The notes under the pieces: generated by a model
What the model saw: only the letters and a program-made list of their open reading frames with translations
Told to the model about the DNA's origin: nothing
The model's database searches: none
NCBI RefSeq assembly: GCF_016863535.1
Contig: NZ_BOPB01000025.1
Location: 1 to 64,000 of the forward strand
Reading direction: 5' to 3'
DNA length: 64,000 nt
Source of the DNA: Micromonospora lutea
GTDB taxonomy: Bacteria; Actinomycetota; Actinomycetes; Mycobacteriales; Micromonosporaceae
Translations under genes and position numbers: made by a program
Shown here: one piece after another, positions 39,140 through 48,016 of the stretch
Layout: each line of letters opens with the position of its first letter
How positions within the stretch are numbered: the first letter of the stretch is position 1

Positions 39140-40075
39140 TCAGTGGCTGCCGGCGACCGCCGCCGTGGGCGGCACGGCGGCGGCCAGGCGCAGGCGGCGG
39201 TCGTGCCGAGCCTGGCGTACGGCGTCGGCGGTGAAGACGATCAGAGCGAGCCAGACCAGGGCGAAGCCGGCCAGCCGGGCCGGCGGCATCGGTTCGTGAA
39301 AGATCAGTACGCCGAAGCCGAGTTGGAGGATCGGCGCCACGTACTGGAGCATGCCGAGGGCGGTCAGGGGCAGCCGGTTGGCGGCACCGGCGAAGAGCAG
39401 CAGCGGGATGGCGGTCAACGCCCCGGCGAGCACGAGCAGGGCCGTGTGTCCGGCCGAGACGTGACCGAAGGCGGCGTCACCGGTGGCGGCGAGCCAGCCG
39501 AGGTAACCCAGCGCGGGCAGCGACAGCACGGCCGACTCGACGAAGAGACCCTCCGCTGCGGGCAGGCCGAGACGCTTCTTCACCAGGCTGTACCCGCCGA
39601 AGGAGAACGTCAGGATGAGGGCGAGGTACGGCAGTCGCCCGTAGTCGACGGTGAGCACGGCCACCGCCAGCGCGCCGACGCCGAGCGCCCACCACTGCGC
39701 CGGGCGCAGCCGCTCCCGCAGCACCAGCACCCCGAGCAGGACCACCACCAGCGGGTTGATGAAGTATCCGAGGGCGGTCTCCACCACCCGGTCGGAATTG
39801 ACGCCGTAGATGTAGGTGAACCAGTTGACGGCGATCAGCGTGGCGGCGGCACCGATGCCCGCCAACGTCCGTGGCCGACGCAGCAGGCCCCGCAGGAAGC
39901 CGACGTTGCGCAGCGCGATGAGCAGCAACGCGACGAACGCGACGGACCACACCACCCGGTGGGCCAGGATCTCCATCGGGCCGGCCGGGCGCAGCAACTT
40001 GAAGTAGAGCGGGAAGAACCCCCACAGCAGGTACGCAACAAGGCCGTAGAGGTATCCGAGGCGGAGCGGTGTCAC
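39140..40075 (-). CDS. rarD: RarD/EamA-family permease
   Basis: A 311-residue protein with ten predicted helices, two EamA repeats. YLLWGFFPLYFKLL at the N-terminus, EILAHRVVWS and NWFTYIYGVNSDRVVETALGYFINP positions 85-110 are RarD signatures. RarD proteins are linked to chloramphenicol sensitivity by name only; substrate unknown. It overlaps the end of the upstream GNAT gene by four bases. Confidence 0.9.
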   Translation of the reverse strand: MTPLRLGYLYGLVAYLLWGFFPLYFKLLRPAGPMEILAHRVVWSVAFVALLLIALRNVGFLRGLLRRPRTLAGIGAAATLIAVNWFTYIYGVNSDRVVETALGYFINPLVVVLLGVLVLRERLRPAQWWALGVGALAVAVLTVDYGRLPYLALILTFSFGGYSLVKKRLGLPAAEGLFVESAVLSLPALGYLGWLAATGDAAFGHVSAGHTALLVLAGALTAIPLLLFAGAANRLPLTALGMLQYVAPILQLGFGVLIFHEPMPPARLAGFALVWLALIVFTADAVRQARHDRRLRLAAAVPPTAAVAGSH

Positions 40076-40404
40076 GGCTCAACCGTAAGCGGCTGACCCG
40101 TCGGCTGCTCCTTGCCGGTGAGCGGGCTCACGGCCTGGTCACGCTGGTCCAGTTCCATCCACCGGTCGGCGCGTACGCCGTCGAAGCCGACCGTTTCGTA
40201 CACCGCGTGGGCGTCGTTGGTGGCCAGCAGGATCCGGCGTACGCCCAGGTGGTCGCGAACCGCGCCCGCCAGCCAGGTGCCCAGCCCGCGACCCCGTTCG
40301 GCCCGGTCGACGTAGACGTCACAGAGGTAGCCGAAGCGGTCCAGATCGAGCCGGGCCGGGTCCGTGCTGATCGTGTAACCGTCGTCGCGGGTGCGGGTGA
40401 ACAC
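40072..40404 (-). CDS. GNAT acetyltransferase with internal deletion
   Basis: A 110-residue GNAT-like protein. The acetyl-CoA loop RGRGLGTWLA is intact. The N-terminus begins TRDDGYTISTDPARLDLDR, as in a common family of about 140-155 residues, but then jumps straight to FGYLCDVYVDRAERGRG; the usual stretch of about 45 residues between these blocks is missing in frame. This removes early helices and strands of the fold, so activity is doubtful. It is coupled to rarD. The deletion is inferred from memory of the family. Confidence 0.7.
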   Translation of the reverse strand: MFTRTRDDGYTISTDPARLDLDRFGYLCDVYVDRAERGRGLGTWLAGAVRDHLGVRRILLATNDAHAVYETVGFDGVRADRWMELDQRDQAVSPLTGKEQPTGQPLTVEP

Positions 40405-40527
40405 CCTGCCGAAGCTAGCGCCTCGCCTCGGTCGTGCCAGCAGCCAATTCCCGCGACATGGCCGACTTCCCGGGCCCTGCCGGCGGTCACCGGTGCGGCG
40501 CGGTCGCCGGCAGGGTCACCGAGGCGG

Positions 40528-40923
40528 TCAGTCGCGGTCGAGGATGGCGCCGAGGATCCAGGTGACGATGCCGACGAAGAGCGCTCCGAGCACCGCGGCC
40601 GGCCAGAAGCCGTCGACGTCGAAGGGCAGCCCCACCTGATCCGCGATCCAACCGGTGAGCAGGAACAGCAGACCGTTGACCACCAGTGCGATCAGGCCGA
40701 GGGTGAGCAGGTAGAACCCGCAGCCGACAGTCTTGATGATCGGCTGCAGGACCCCGTTGACGACACCGAAGATGACTGCGACGAGGATCAGCGTCAGTAT
40801 CGTCTCGGTGGCCGAGTCCGTGTCGAGCGAAATGCCGGGAATGAGCAGCGTGGCCAGCCAGAAGGCCACCGCCGTGGCGCCGACCCGGATCAGGAGACCT
40901 TTCAGAAAACCCATGGCGGGCAT
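40528..40923 (-). CDS. phage-holin-family (YvlD-like) membrane protein
   Basis: A 131-residue protein with four predicted helices. NGVLQPIIKTVGCGFYLLTLGL is the family signature of the membrane DUF360/YvlD group, often named holin-like although no lysis role is known. A start at the second Met (three residues in) is possible; neither has a strong ribosome site. Confidence 0.85.
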   Translation of the reverse strand: MPAMGFLKGLLIRVGATAVAFWLATLLIPGISLDTDSATETILTLILVAVIFGVVNGVLQPIIKTVGCGFYLLTLGLIALVVNGLLFLLTGWIADQVGLPFDVDGFWPAAVLGALFVGIVTWILGAILDRD

Positions 40924-40959
40924 GGTGTCACGGCGGACGCGTGGGCGGAACCCGCGAGA

Positions 40960-42810
40960 TCATCCTGCTCGGCGAAGGTCCCGGACACCGACGAGCTGCG
41001 TCTCGATCGGGGTGCAGGTGACCAATGCCCAACGCAGGGCCCGCCGGTTGACCACGGCGACCATGTCGTGCCGGACCCGGGTCAGCAGCTCCGCCGCGTC
41101 GCCGAGCCCCAGAGCGTTGCCGGCGACCGTCGCTTCCGCCCGGCTGAGTGGTGGGAAGACCGCCAGGTCGGCCCGGCCCAACGCGTCCGCGTCTGCCGAG
41201 GTCAGCACGTCGCGGACCAGCAGCGTGGTCTGCCATGCCGTGCCCGGCCGTGGACCCGCCGGCGGTGGCGCGTCCAGCACCACGAGCACCGGGGCGAGGG
41301 GCGTCCCCGATCCTCCCGCCACCGGGCGGTCCGGTGGTGTCAGCGGAACAGGCCCGCCTGGCACGCCAACGCCCCGGACGAACCGCTCCCAGGCGTGCGG
41401 ACGGGTGGTCTGGACGATCACCCGGGCACCGAGCGCCATCGCCCGCACGGCGACCAGTTGGGCGACGGGTACCCCACCGACGAGCACCAGTCGGGTGCTC
41501 TCCGGCCGGAACAGCCGGACGGTGACGGCCTGACCGTGCCGGTTGACGCCGAGCTTCAGCCCGGCGGCACCGTACGGTAACGCCAGCTCCGGGTGCCCGG
41601 CACCGGCAAGCGGCGGTGCTCCGGGCAGGGCCGACGGCAGCGTGCCGGCGAAGGCCGGCAACTGGCCGCCGTCGAGCCGCTCCACCGCCGCGCCGTCCAC
41701 GGCCACCGCCCGGCGTAACTGCCGGGCCGCGTCCGACAGCTCGGTGGGCGTCGTCGCGGCCAGCCGTACGGACAGCCCGGTTGCGGTCGGCCGCTCCGTC
41801 TCGCTGTGCAGGGACATCGTGATCGCGGTCACCGGCAGCCGCCGCAGCCGGGGCACGAGCGTGGCCATCGCGGCCCCGGCCGGCCACCTGCTCAACCGGA
41901 AAGTGGTCTGGAGCAGGCCGCCGCACCGGACCGCCTGCCAGGACTCCCGAACCGGCAGCCCGTCGTGGTGGTGGGCGAACTCGGCGAGCACCCGTCGGAT
42001 CGACTGCTCGCCCACCGGCCGCACGGTCAGCGGGCGCAGCCGCCGGATGCTCCGCCGCACGACACCCGTGAGGGCGTGCCGGAGCGCCTCCTCCGGCCAG
42101 CCCCGGGCCCGCGACACCCGCACCGCCAACACCGCCCGCTCCCAGCCGACCTGTCGTTCATCGGTGAGCTGACCGTAGGAAACGGCCACCGCGCCGCCGC
42201 CGGCACCGATCGCCGGTGCCGGCGTACCGGTCAGCAGAAGTTGTACGCGTACGGGCGGCGTCTGGTCGGTCTCGGCGGGAAGCAGCGACGCCGGTGACGG
42301 TAGTGACTGCCCGCCGTCACCGAGCAGATCAGCCGGATCGCCGATCTCCAGCAGGGTCACCAGGCCATCCGGGTCGTCCAGCACCGCGCCCGGGCCACCG
42401 TCCCACTCGACGGACCGGACCACGGCCTGCGGGTCCACCAGATTGAGCAACTCGACCGGGTTGGTGCGGCGCCGGGCCGACCGCCGTCGAGCGAGGTAAC
42501 CGACGCCGATGACCAGCCACTCGTGCAACCATCGCCGACGTACCCGGAACCAGGTCACGGCGAGCAGCCCAGCCACCGCCAGTGCTGTGGCGCCGGTCGC
42601 CAGGAGACCTCGGCCCGCCACGGCGACGAGACCCGCCGCTGCGACCTGGGTGATGACGATCTGCCCAGGGTGGGGACGTGGCCACCGCCAGCGGCGGCCG
42701 GATCGTCGCGGACCGGTGGGGCGGATCCGACGTCTGGAGCCGGGGGGTGGACCGTCGGAACGGGGGTGGCCGGCCACGTCCAGGCGGTGCGGATTGAAGG
42801 TCGTCGTCAC
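40960..42810 (-). CDS. eccE: type VII secretion protein EccE
   Basis: A 616-residue protein with two closely spaced membrane helices near residues 52-85, followed by a large outer domain, the layout of EccE, the peripheral component of the type VII secretion membrane complex. It is longer than mycobacterial EccE (about 400-500). The GTG at 42810 has GGAGG five bases upstream; an earlier GTG at 42834 is nine bases from a TTGACA-type promoter and could be a leaderless start. The WXG100 pair and mycosin next door support the call. eccB, eccC and eccD are absent from the window. Confidence 0.75.
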   Translation of the reverse strand: MTTTFNPHRLDVAGHPRSDGPPPGSRRRIRPTGPRRSGRRWRWPRPHPGQIVITQVAAAGLVAVAGRGLLATGATALAVAGLLAVTWFRVRRRWLHEWLVIGVGYLARRRSARRRTNPVELLNLVDPQAVVRSVEWDGGPGAVLDDPDGLVTLLEIGDPADLLGDGGQSLPSPASLLPAETDQTPPVRVQLLLTGTPAPAIGAGGGAVAVSYGQLTDERQVGWERAVLAVRVSRARGWPEEALRHALTGVVRRSIRRLRPLTVRPVGEQSIRRVLAEFAHHHDGLPVRESWQAVRCGGLLQTTFRLSRWPAGAAMATLVPRLRRLPVTAITMSLHSETERPTATGLSVRLAATTPTELSDAARQLRRAVAVDGAAVERLDGGQLPAFAGTLPSALPGAPPLAGAGHPELALPYGAAGLKLGVNRHGQAVTVRLFRPESTRLVLVGGVPVAQLVAVRAMALGARVIVQTTRPHAWERFVRGVGVPGGPVPLTPPDRPVAGGSGTPLAPVLVVLDAPPPAGPRPGTAWQTTLLVRDVLTSADADALGRADLAVFPPLSRAEATVAGNALGLGDAAELLTRVRHDMVAVVNRRALRWALVTCTPIETQLVGVRDLRRAG

Positions 42811-42842
42811 CTCGCCCTCCCCGACCTCGGTCACCCATCGCG

Positions 42843-42871
42843 ATCTGACAACCGCCCATCGTATTTGTCAA
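42843..42871 (-). promoter_or_regulatory. TTGACA-type promoter of eccE
   Basis: On the minus strand TTGACA (42871-42866) is followed after 17 bases by TCAGAT (42848-42843). This is a good -35 with a weak -10, placing transcription start close to 42836, just ahead of eccE. A perfect TTGTCCACA (DnaA-box-like) at 42884-42892 lies immediately upstream. Confidence 0.45.
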
Positions 42872-43038
42872 CCGGCGATCGCGTTGTCCACAGGGGAGCG
42901 GGATGGGGTAGCAGAAAGGCGATCGTGTCGCTACTGTCAGCGACGAGTTCTCGTTGGCCCCTCCCGCGTCGTGCTCGCCCTCCGACGTCGTGGGCGGTGC
43001 GTTTCCACCGCAGGGCCAGCCACGATCGAGGAGACGAG

Positions 43039-43371
43039 GTGACGTCCCAGGTGTCCCAGACCCAGGCAGAGGCCGTGGTGATGCAGCAGACCGCGGTCAA
43101 GTTCGAGCAAACCGACCAGTCGTTGCAGTCGATGCTCAGTGGACTGTTGGTCCAGCTGGAGATCCTCCAACAGGCATGGCGCGGGGCCGGTGGCCGGTCG
43201 TTCGAGCAGGTCAAACGGAAGTGGGCGGAGGACCAGGCCGGTCTGCAGCAGGCGCTACGGGAGACGGCGGGCGCGATCCGCACCGCCGGCACGCAGTACG
43301 ACGCGTCGGACAGCGAGGCGGCCGCCCGGGTGGCCGCCACCAACCGCGGCGGCATTCGGCTGCCGCTCTAG
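43039..43371 (+). CDS. WXG100-family type VII secretion substrate (first)
   Basis: A 110-residue helical hairpin protein. The turn motif is WRG in QQAWRGAGGRSF, and the two helices span about residues 8-48 and 58-92. WXG100 proteins are exported as dimers by type VII secretion. The GTG at 43039 follows GAGGAG and starts the natural N-terminus; the longer frame upstream is spacer. It forms a pair with the next gene, 25 bases downstream, and is divergent from eccE. Confidence 0.88.
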   Translation: MTSQVSQTQAEAVVMQQTAVKFEQTDQSLQSMLSGLLVQLEILQQAWRGAGGRSFEQVKRKWAEDQAGLQQALRETAGAIRTAGTQYDASDSEAAARVAATNRGGIRLPL

Positions 43372-43396
43372 CTCAGGACCCAGGGAGAAGAATCCG

Positions 43397-43690
43397 ATGG
43401 AGCACGGTGTGCTGGTCGTCAACTTCGCCGCGCTGCAACAGGCCAGCGCGGACATCCAGCGGGCGTTGAACACGCTGGACGCACAGCTCGGCCAGTTGGA
43501 GCGCGACGCCGCGCCGCTGGTCGCGAGCTGGTCCGGTGCGGCCCAGCAGGCCTACGAGCAGCGGCAGGCGCGGTGGCGCAACGCCTCGCAGGACCTCCAG
43601 GCGATGCTGCGCGACATCAAGCTCGCGGTGGACGAGTCCGCAGCCGACTATCTCGACACCGAGAAGCGGAACACCCACCTCTTCCAGTGA
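43397..43690 (+). CDS. WXG100-family type VII secretion substrate (second)
   Basis: A 97-residue ESAT-6-like protein with WSG in the helical turn (ASWSGAAQQAYEQRQ). It is of the usual length and has the YxxxD/E-type tail SAADYLDTEKR that acts as export signal in partner proteins. AGGGAG precedes the ATG. Likely heterodimer with the upstream WXG100 protein. A strong terminator follows. Confidence 0.9.
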   Translation: MEHGVLVVNFAALQQASADIQRALNTLDAQLGQLERDAAPLVASWSGAAQQAYEQRQARWRNASQDLQAMLRDIKLAVDESAADYLDTEKRNTHLFQ

Positions 43691-43705
43691 CCTCTCCAGA
43701 CCGAC

Positions 43706-43737
43706 CGCGGGGTGACGCCGACCGGCGTCACCCCGCG
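43706..43737. terminator. bidirectional hairpin terminator
   Basis: CGCGGGGTGACGCC (43706-43719) and GGCGTCACCCCGCG (43724-43737) are perfect 14-bp arms around GACC. It follows the WXG100 pair and overlaps the last codons of the convergent mycosin gene. Confidence 0.75.
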
Positions 43738-44969
43738 TCGTGGTCATGGCCGGCTGGACGCCATCGTCGACGTCTCCCCCGAGGCACCACCGCCGCGGTC
43801 AACACGACGGCGGCCACCATCGGCACCCCCACGCCGGCCAGCACCAGTGCGCGGGTCCGCGCGATCCTTCGGCGGTCCTGCTGCGCCAGCAGCGCCGGAT
43901 CGGGCGGCTGTTCGGCCAGCCCGGTCGCCGACCGCGTGCGCCCCGGCACGGACCCGGACTCGGTCATGGCCCGGTACGGATTGAGCACCCCCGCGCCGTA
44001 GCCACCACCGGGCGCCGGATCGGCGGTGGCGACGATCCGCCGAGCCACCTCGACGGCGCTGAGATCAGGGCGGTACTGACGCAGCAGGGCTGCGGTGGCG
44101 GCGACGAAGGGGGCGGCGAAGCTGGTTCCGTCGGCGTTGCGGTGACCCTGCCCAGGATTGGCGACCAGCACGCCGACACCGGGCGCGACGAGATCCACCT
44201 GAGCACCGGTGTGCGAGAAGTCGGCCCGCAGCCCGTCCGCGCCGATCGCGCCTACCCCGAGCACCCCGTCATAGGCGGCCGGATAGGGGCGCCGTTCGCC
44301 CTCACCGGAGAGGTTGCTGGCGGCGGCGACCACGACCACGTCCCGGCTGACCGCGTAGGCGACCGCCGCGCGGACGGCGGGATGGTCGGCGTAGAGCACA
44401 ACGGAGAGGTTGACCACGTCAGCGCCCTGGTCGACCGCCCAACGAACCGCCCGGCCAAGATCCCGGGGTGCCGACGTCCGTCCCGTCCCGCGCCCGTCGA
44501 CGACCTGCTGCTCGCTGACCCGGACCGGCAGGATCCGGGCCTGCGGCGCCAGTCCTCGGAAACTGGTCCCGTCGCGTGGCGCAGCGGCGATGATGCTCGC
44601 CACCCCGGTGCCGTGGCCGACACAGTCGATGCCGCCGTCACCGCCGGGGTCGAGCAGATCGGTGCCGGCGAGCACCCGCCCGGCCAACTGGGGGTGCCGA
44701 CGGTCGACGCCCGAGTCGACCACTGCCACGGTCACCCCGGCACCTGTGGCCAGTCGGGCGAGTCGTTCCGGGGCGTACCGTTGCTGTGGCCAGGGGGTCG
44801 CGGAGATTGGCCGCGCGGGTGCCGGTGGTGACTCGCATTGCGGTGCGGCGTGGGCCGACATCGCCGCGAGCGCCATCGTCGGGCTGGCCAACACGGTTGC
44901 GGCCGCGAGCAGACGGGACCAGCGTCGGCCAGCTCGCAGGTGTCGCCGGGCACCTCGTAGCCGGGACAT
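43728..44969 (-). CDS. mycP: mycosin, type VII secretion subtilisin-like protease
   Basis: A 413-residue membrane-anchored S8 protease. A signal peptide (about 18-42) is followed by the catalytic Asp in AVVDSGVD, His in GHGTGVAS and Ser in DGTSFAAPF. The C-terminus has a single membrane helix (about 370-392) and an Arg-rich cytoplasmic end, the standard mycosin layout. GGAGG lies six bases before the ATG. It belongs to the neighbouring EccE/WXG100 locus. Mycosins stabilise the secretion complex in mycobacteria. Confidence 0.93.
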   Translation of the reverse strand: MSRLRGARRHLRAGRRWSRLLAAATVLASPTMALAAMSAHAAPQCESPPAPARPISATPWPQQRYAPERLARLATGAGVTVAVVDSGVDRRHPQLAGRVLAGTDLLDPGGDGGIDCVGHGTGVASIIAAAPRDGTSFRGLAPQARILPVRVSEQQVVDGRGTGRTSAPRDLGRAVRWAVDQGADVVNLSVVLYADHPAVRAAVAYAVSRDVVVVAAASNLSGEGERRPYPAAYDGVLGVGAIGADGLRADFSHTGAQVDLVAPGVGVLVANPGQGHRNADGTSFAAPFVAATAALLRQYRPDLSAVEVARRIVATADPAPGGGYGAGVLNPYRAMTESGSVPGRTRSATGLAEQPPDPALLAQQDRRRIARTRALVLAGVGVPMVAAVVLTAAVVPRGRRRRWRPAGHDHDAG

Positions 44970-45053
44970 CGACCGCCTCCGTATCGTGTCGACACCGCGA
45001 CGCGATGTTATCGGTTGCTGGTGAACCGGGCGGGCCGCCGCCGGCCTGACATT

Positions 45054-45069
45054 GTGATCTTGTAATCAC
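45054..45069. promoter_or_regulatory. GTGAT/ATCAC dyad between mycP and the SseB gene
   Basis: GTGAT and ATCAC with a six-base spacer lie between two divergent genes, in the only AT-rich part of the spacer. It could be a GntR- or Crp-like operator. No assignment is possible. Confidence 0.25.
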
Positions 45070-45121
45070 CTTGTAGGTTGTACCCGATACCTATGGCCTG
45101 TGCCCGGGAGGAGGGGTGGCC

Positions 45122-48016
45122 GTGACCGACTGGGAGCCGGCCACCGGGGCCGAGGCGGCGATGCGCGACGCGCTGCACGGCAATGACCAGCAGCTTTACT
45201 TCCGGATCCTGTCCGGTGTCGAGCTGCTGCTGCCGGTCTCCGCGCAGGCGGCGGCGGGGCGGACGCCGGTGGGTTGGGGCACCTGGACGACCGGCGGCCG
45301 GACGCACGTGTTGGCGTTCACCTCCGCCGAGGCGATGCGTGCCTGCCTCGGTGAGCACGCCGGTCCGAGCCGGCGCACCGGCTACGCGGAGTTGGCCGCG
45401 AGTTGGCCGAACCACGAGTGGTGGCTGGCGGTGAACCCGGGCCTGCCGATCGAGGGATACCTGCCCGCCTGGTACGTCTCCCAACTGTCCCGGGGCGACG
45501 TCCGGCTACCCGGGCGTACGGTGGGCGCCCGCGCCCGGCTGGAACGCGTGGAGGCGCTGAACCGGTCCCGTGACGCCGCCTCCACACCGCCTCCCCCGGC
45601 GACGCCCAATCCCCGACCGCGACCGCCGGGCCCGGTTCGACCGACCCAGCTTCCCCCGGCACCACCGGTGGTGCCGGCGGCTTTCCACCTCCCCGAGGTG
45701 CCACTGCCGTCGAGCGCGGCCAGCGGGCCGCGATCGGAGCCCGCCGACCGACCATCCGGCCCCCCGCACCCCACACAGCCGGACAGCAGCGGGATGGGTC
45801 GTGCCGCAGCCATCGGTCACCAACGGTTGGGTGGTCTCGGTGCTGCTCGACCGGACAGCCCCGGCGTCATGGACAGTCCGTCGTCACGGCGGTCGACGCC
45901 GGATCGACACGAGGAACCGGCGTCCGCCGGGCCGGGATGGCCGACGGCCGCGGAACGCTCCGGGACGCTCCCCAACGGGAACCGGGCAGACTCCGGCACC
46001 GAGCAGACGGGTCAGCGATCCTTCTTCGAGCCCGCGAACGGTCGCTCGACGCATCGCGGCGACCGTCTCGCCGAGCGGGCCGCCCCACCGTCCCGGTTCC
46101 GTGGTGGTCAGCCGTTTCCCCGGCGCGGCCCGGCCGGCGAACCGCCATCCGAAGGGCCGACCCGCGCCTTCGTCTTCACCGAGAACGACCAGGCCACCAG
46201 CACGCGAACGGGTCCAAACGAGGAGACGACCCAACCGTTGCCGGCACCCGACGACCCGGTCCGTCCGCTGCGGGTGAGCACTCCCGTGGGCTGGGCGGCA
46301 CCGGGCGGCGGTGATCCGACCGCCGGTGGCGGTGCCGATCCCACCCAGGCGCTACCCCGTCGTCAGCCGGTGGAGGAAGAGCCGACCTCGGCGGCCGAGC
46401 CGGTCTCCAGTCCACCCGCGCCGCGTCGCGAGTTCACCCCGATCGTCATAGAGGGCACCATCATCGAGGCGCGGGACCTCACCCTGACCAACGGTCACCC
46501 GGCTCAGACCGGCGCTGAGGGGGCACCGCACGGTGGGGCAGGACCGGCCACCCATGCCGGCCCGTCGTCGACCCGACCGGCACCGGAGGACACCGAGGAG
46601 GCGGCTCCGCCCGCCGCGCCCACACCGGCGGAGCCGACGGTACGCTTTCCGGCTGCCGACCCCGAGCCGGCGCGGATCCCAACCTCGCACCAGGAGCCCG
46701 CCGCACCGGGATCCGAGCCGACTGTGCCGGTGCCGATGGCTGTGCCGGAGCCGCCGACTGTTCCGGTGCCGATGGCTGTGTCGGAGCCGCCGACTGTTCC
46801 GGTGCCGATGGCTGTGTCGGAGCCGCCCAGCCAGGCCCACACCGGGACCGACGCTGATACGGCGCAGTTGGCCGACGCCCGCCCGGCGGAGACGCCGTCG
46901 ATGTTCGCGCCGGTGTCTGCGCCGCCGGCAGCCACCCCGCCCTCCTCGGCACCGGTGCCGGGCACACCGCCTGCGACGGCAGCAGCGGCAGCGCCCGGGT
47001 CCTCGGTGTCCGGCCCGAGCGCCGCGCCCGCCGCCGGTCCGCCGCCCTTCCAGCCCGCCAACGAGGTGGAGGACGACCTGTACGCTGCCGCCGGTGCCGG
47101 CAGCACCGACACGTTCCTGTCCACGTTGCTGTTGGCCCGGGTCCTGATGCCGGTGGCTCGGGACTCCGCCCCCGGTAGCCGTCCCGGCGACCCGGGCTTC
47201 GTCTGGCCGGCTGTGCAACTGGACGGGCAGACCTTCGTGCTGGCCTACACCTCCCCGCAGCGCCTCGCCGACCACACCGACCCGGCGGCCGAGACGGTCC
47301 AGGTCCGCTTCGTCCAGCTGATCCGTAGGTGGCCGGACCCGTCCTGGTCGTTCGCGGTCAACCCCGGCACCCCGGTGGGTGCGAAGCTGCCCGGTGAGCA
47401 GATCGTCGGCTTGGCCAACTGGGCGGCCGAACTCGGCCTCGGCGACGATGCTGAGGGCGAGCCCGAGCCGGCTGCCGAAGCTCCCGCCCGGGCGAGCGGC
47501 CCCCGGCAGGCCGCCCCGACGGGTGACCTGGCCCGGCCGATCGTGATGCAGAAGGCGATCGCCCCGAGCCAACTCAACTACTACCTGGAGCGGGGCTACG
47601 ACCGGGTCTCCGGATTCGTCCACCGGGCGAGCGAACTGGCGCACCTCACCACCCCGTCGGCCCTCTACCAGGCGCTCGGCCTCAGCCACCCCGAATCGCC
47701 CTTCGCGCCGGACGCCGAACAGATCTACGTGCTCCGGTGGCCGGCGTACCGGCCGAGTCTGTACCGGATCCCGTACGGCGGGCAGAACGAGGCAGCCATG
47801 CGGGCGATGGAGGGCTGGGTCATCGAACGGCCCCCGTTCCGGGGTAACGGCTTCGCGCCCGGCGAGAGCAGCGACGTGCTGGCCGAGTTCAAGGTGGACA
47901 GCGTCCGGCTGCCGCACGGTGCCCAACTGGTACGCATCGACGCCTCGGGCGACGAGCGGCTGATCGCCGTCCTCGACACCGACACGCTCTCCTGGCAACA
48001 AGTCGGTGAGCGGTGA
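45122..48016 (+). CDS. large SseB-domain protein of the type VII locus
   Basis: A 964-residue cytoplasmic-type protein with no membrane helix. Two SseB-like domains share WPNHEWWLAVNPGLPIEGYLP (domain 1, about residues 10-130) and WPDPSWSFAVNPGTPVGAKLP (domain 2, about 645-780). They are joined by some 500 residues of Pro/Ser/Thr-rich disorder, including three 12-residue repeats (534-569). A different conserved C-terminal domain (about 806-964) begins LNYYLERGYDRVSGF. The GTG at 45122 is eight bases past GGAGGAG; the GTG at 45116 is too close. SseB proteins often accompany actinobacterial type VII genes; the role is unknown. Confidence 0.8.
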   Translation: MTDWEPATGAEAAMRDALHGNDQQLYFRILSGVELLLPVSAQAAAGRTPVGWGTWTTGGRTHVLAFTSAEAMRACLGEHAGPSRRTGYAELAASWPNHEWWLAVNPGLPIEGYLPAWYVSQLSRGDVRLPGRTVGARARLERVEALNRSRDAASTPPPPATPNPRPRPPGPVRPTQLPPAPPVVPAAFHLPEVPLPSSAASGPRSEPADRPSGPPHPTQPDSSGMGRAAAIGHQRLGGLGAARPDSPGVMDSPSSRRSTPDRHEEPASAGPGWPTAAERSGTLPNGNRADSGTEQTGQRSFFEPANGRSTHRGDRLAERAAPPSRFRGGQPFPRRGPAGEPPSEGPTRAFVFTENDQATSTRTGPNEETTQPLPAPDDPVRPLRVSTPVGWAAPGGGDPTAGGGADPTQALPRRQPVEEEPTSAAEPVSSPPAPRREFTPIVIEGTIIEARDLTLTNGHPAQTGAEGAPHGGAGPATHAGPSSTRPAPEDTEEAAPPAAPTPAEPTVRFPAADPEPARIPTSHQEPAAPGSEPTVPVPMAVPEPPTVPVPMAVSEPPTVPVPMAVSEPPSQAHTGTDADTAQLADARPAETPSMFAPVSAPPAATPPSSAPVPGTPPATAAAAAPGSSVSGPSAAPAAGPPPFQPANEVEDDLYAAAGAGSTDTFLSTLLLARVLMPVARDSAPGSRPGDPGFVWPAVQLDGQTFVLAYTSPQRLADHTDPAAETVQVRFVQLIRRWPDPSWSFAVNPGTPVGAKLPGEQIVGLANWAAELGLGDDAEGEPEPAAEAPARASGPRQAAPTGDLARPIVMQKAIAPSQLNYYLERGYDRVSGFVHRASELAHLTTPSALYQALGLSHPESPFAPDAEQIYVLRWPAYRPSLYRIPYGGQNEAAMRAMEGWVIERPPFRGNGFAPGESSDVLAEFKVDSVRLPHGAQLVRIDASGDERLIAVLDTDTLSWQQVGER
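46721..46828 (+). repeat. three 36-base tandem repeats in the SseB gene
   Basis: Units at 46721-46756, 46757-46792 and 46793-46828 encode TVPVPMAV(P/S)EPP three times. The near identity at DNA level points to recent duplication in the disordered linker. Confidence 0.9.

Noticed and set aside
40528-40923. Phage remnant suggested by the holin-family name
   Set aside because: The YvlD/DUF360 family is chromosomal and widespread; no other phage gene is nearby.
46352-48001. 549-codon minus-strand frame in the SseB gene
   Set aside because: Produces Arg/His repeats from the Pro-rich linker; the plus strand has the conserved domains and ribosome site.
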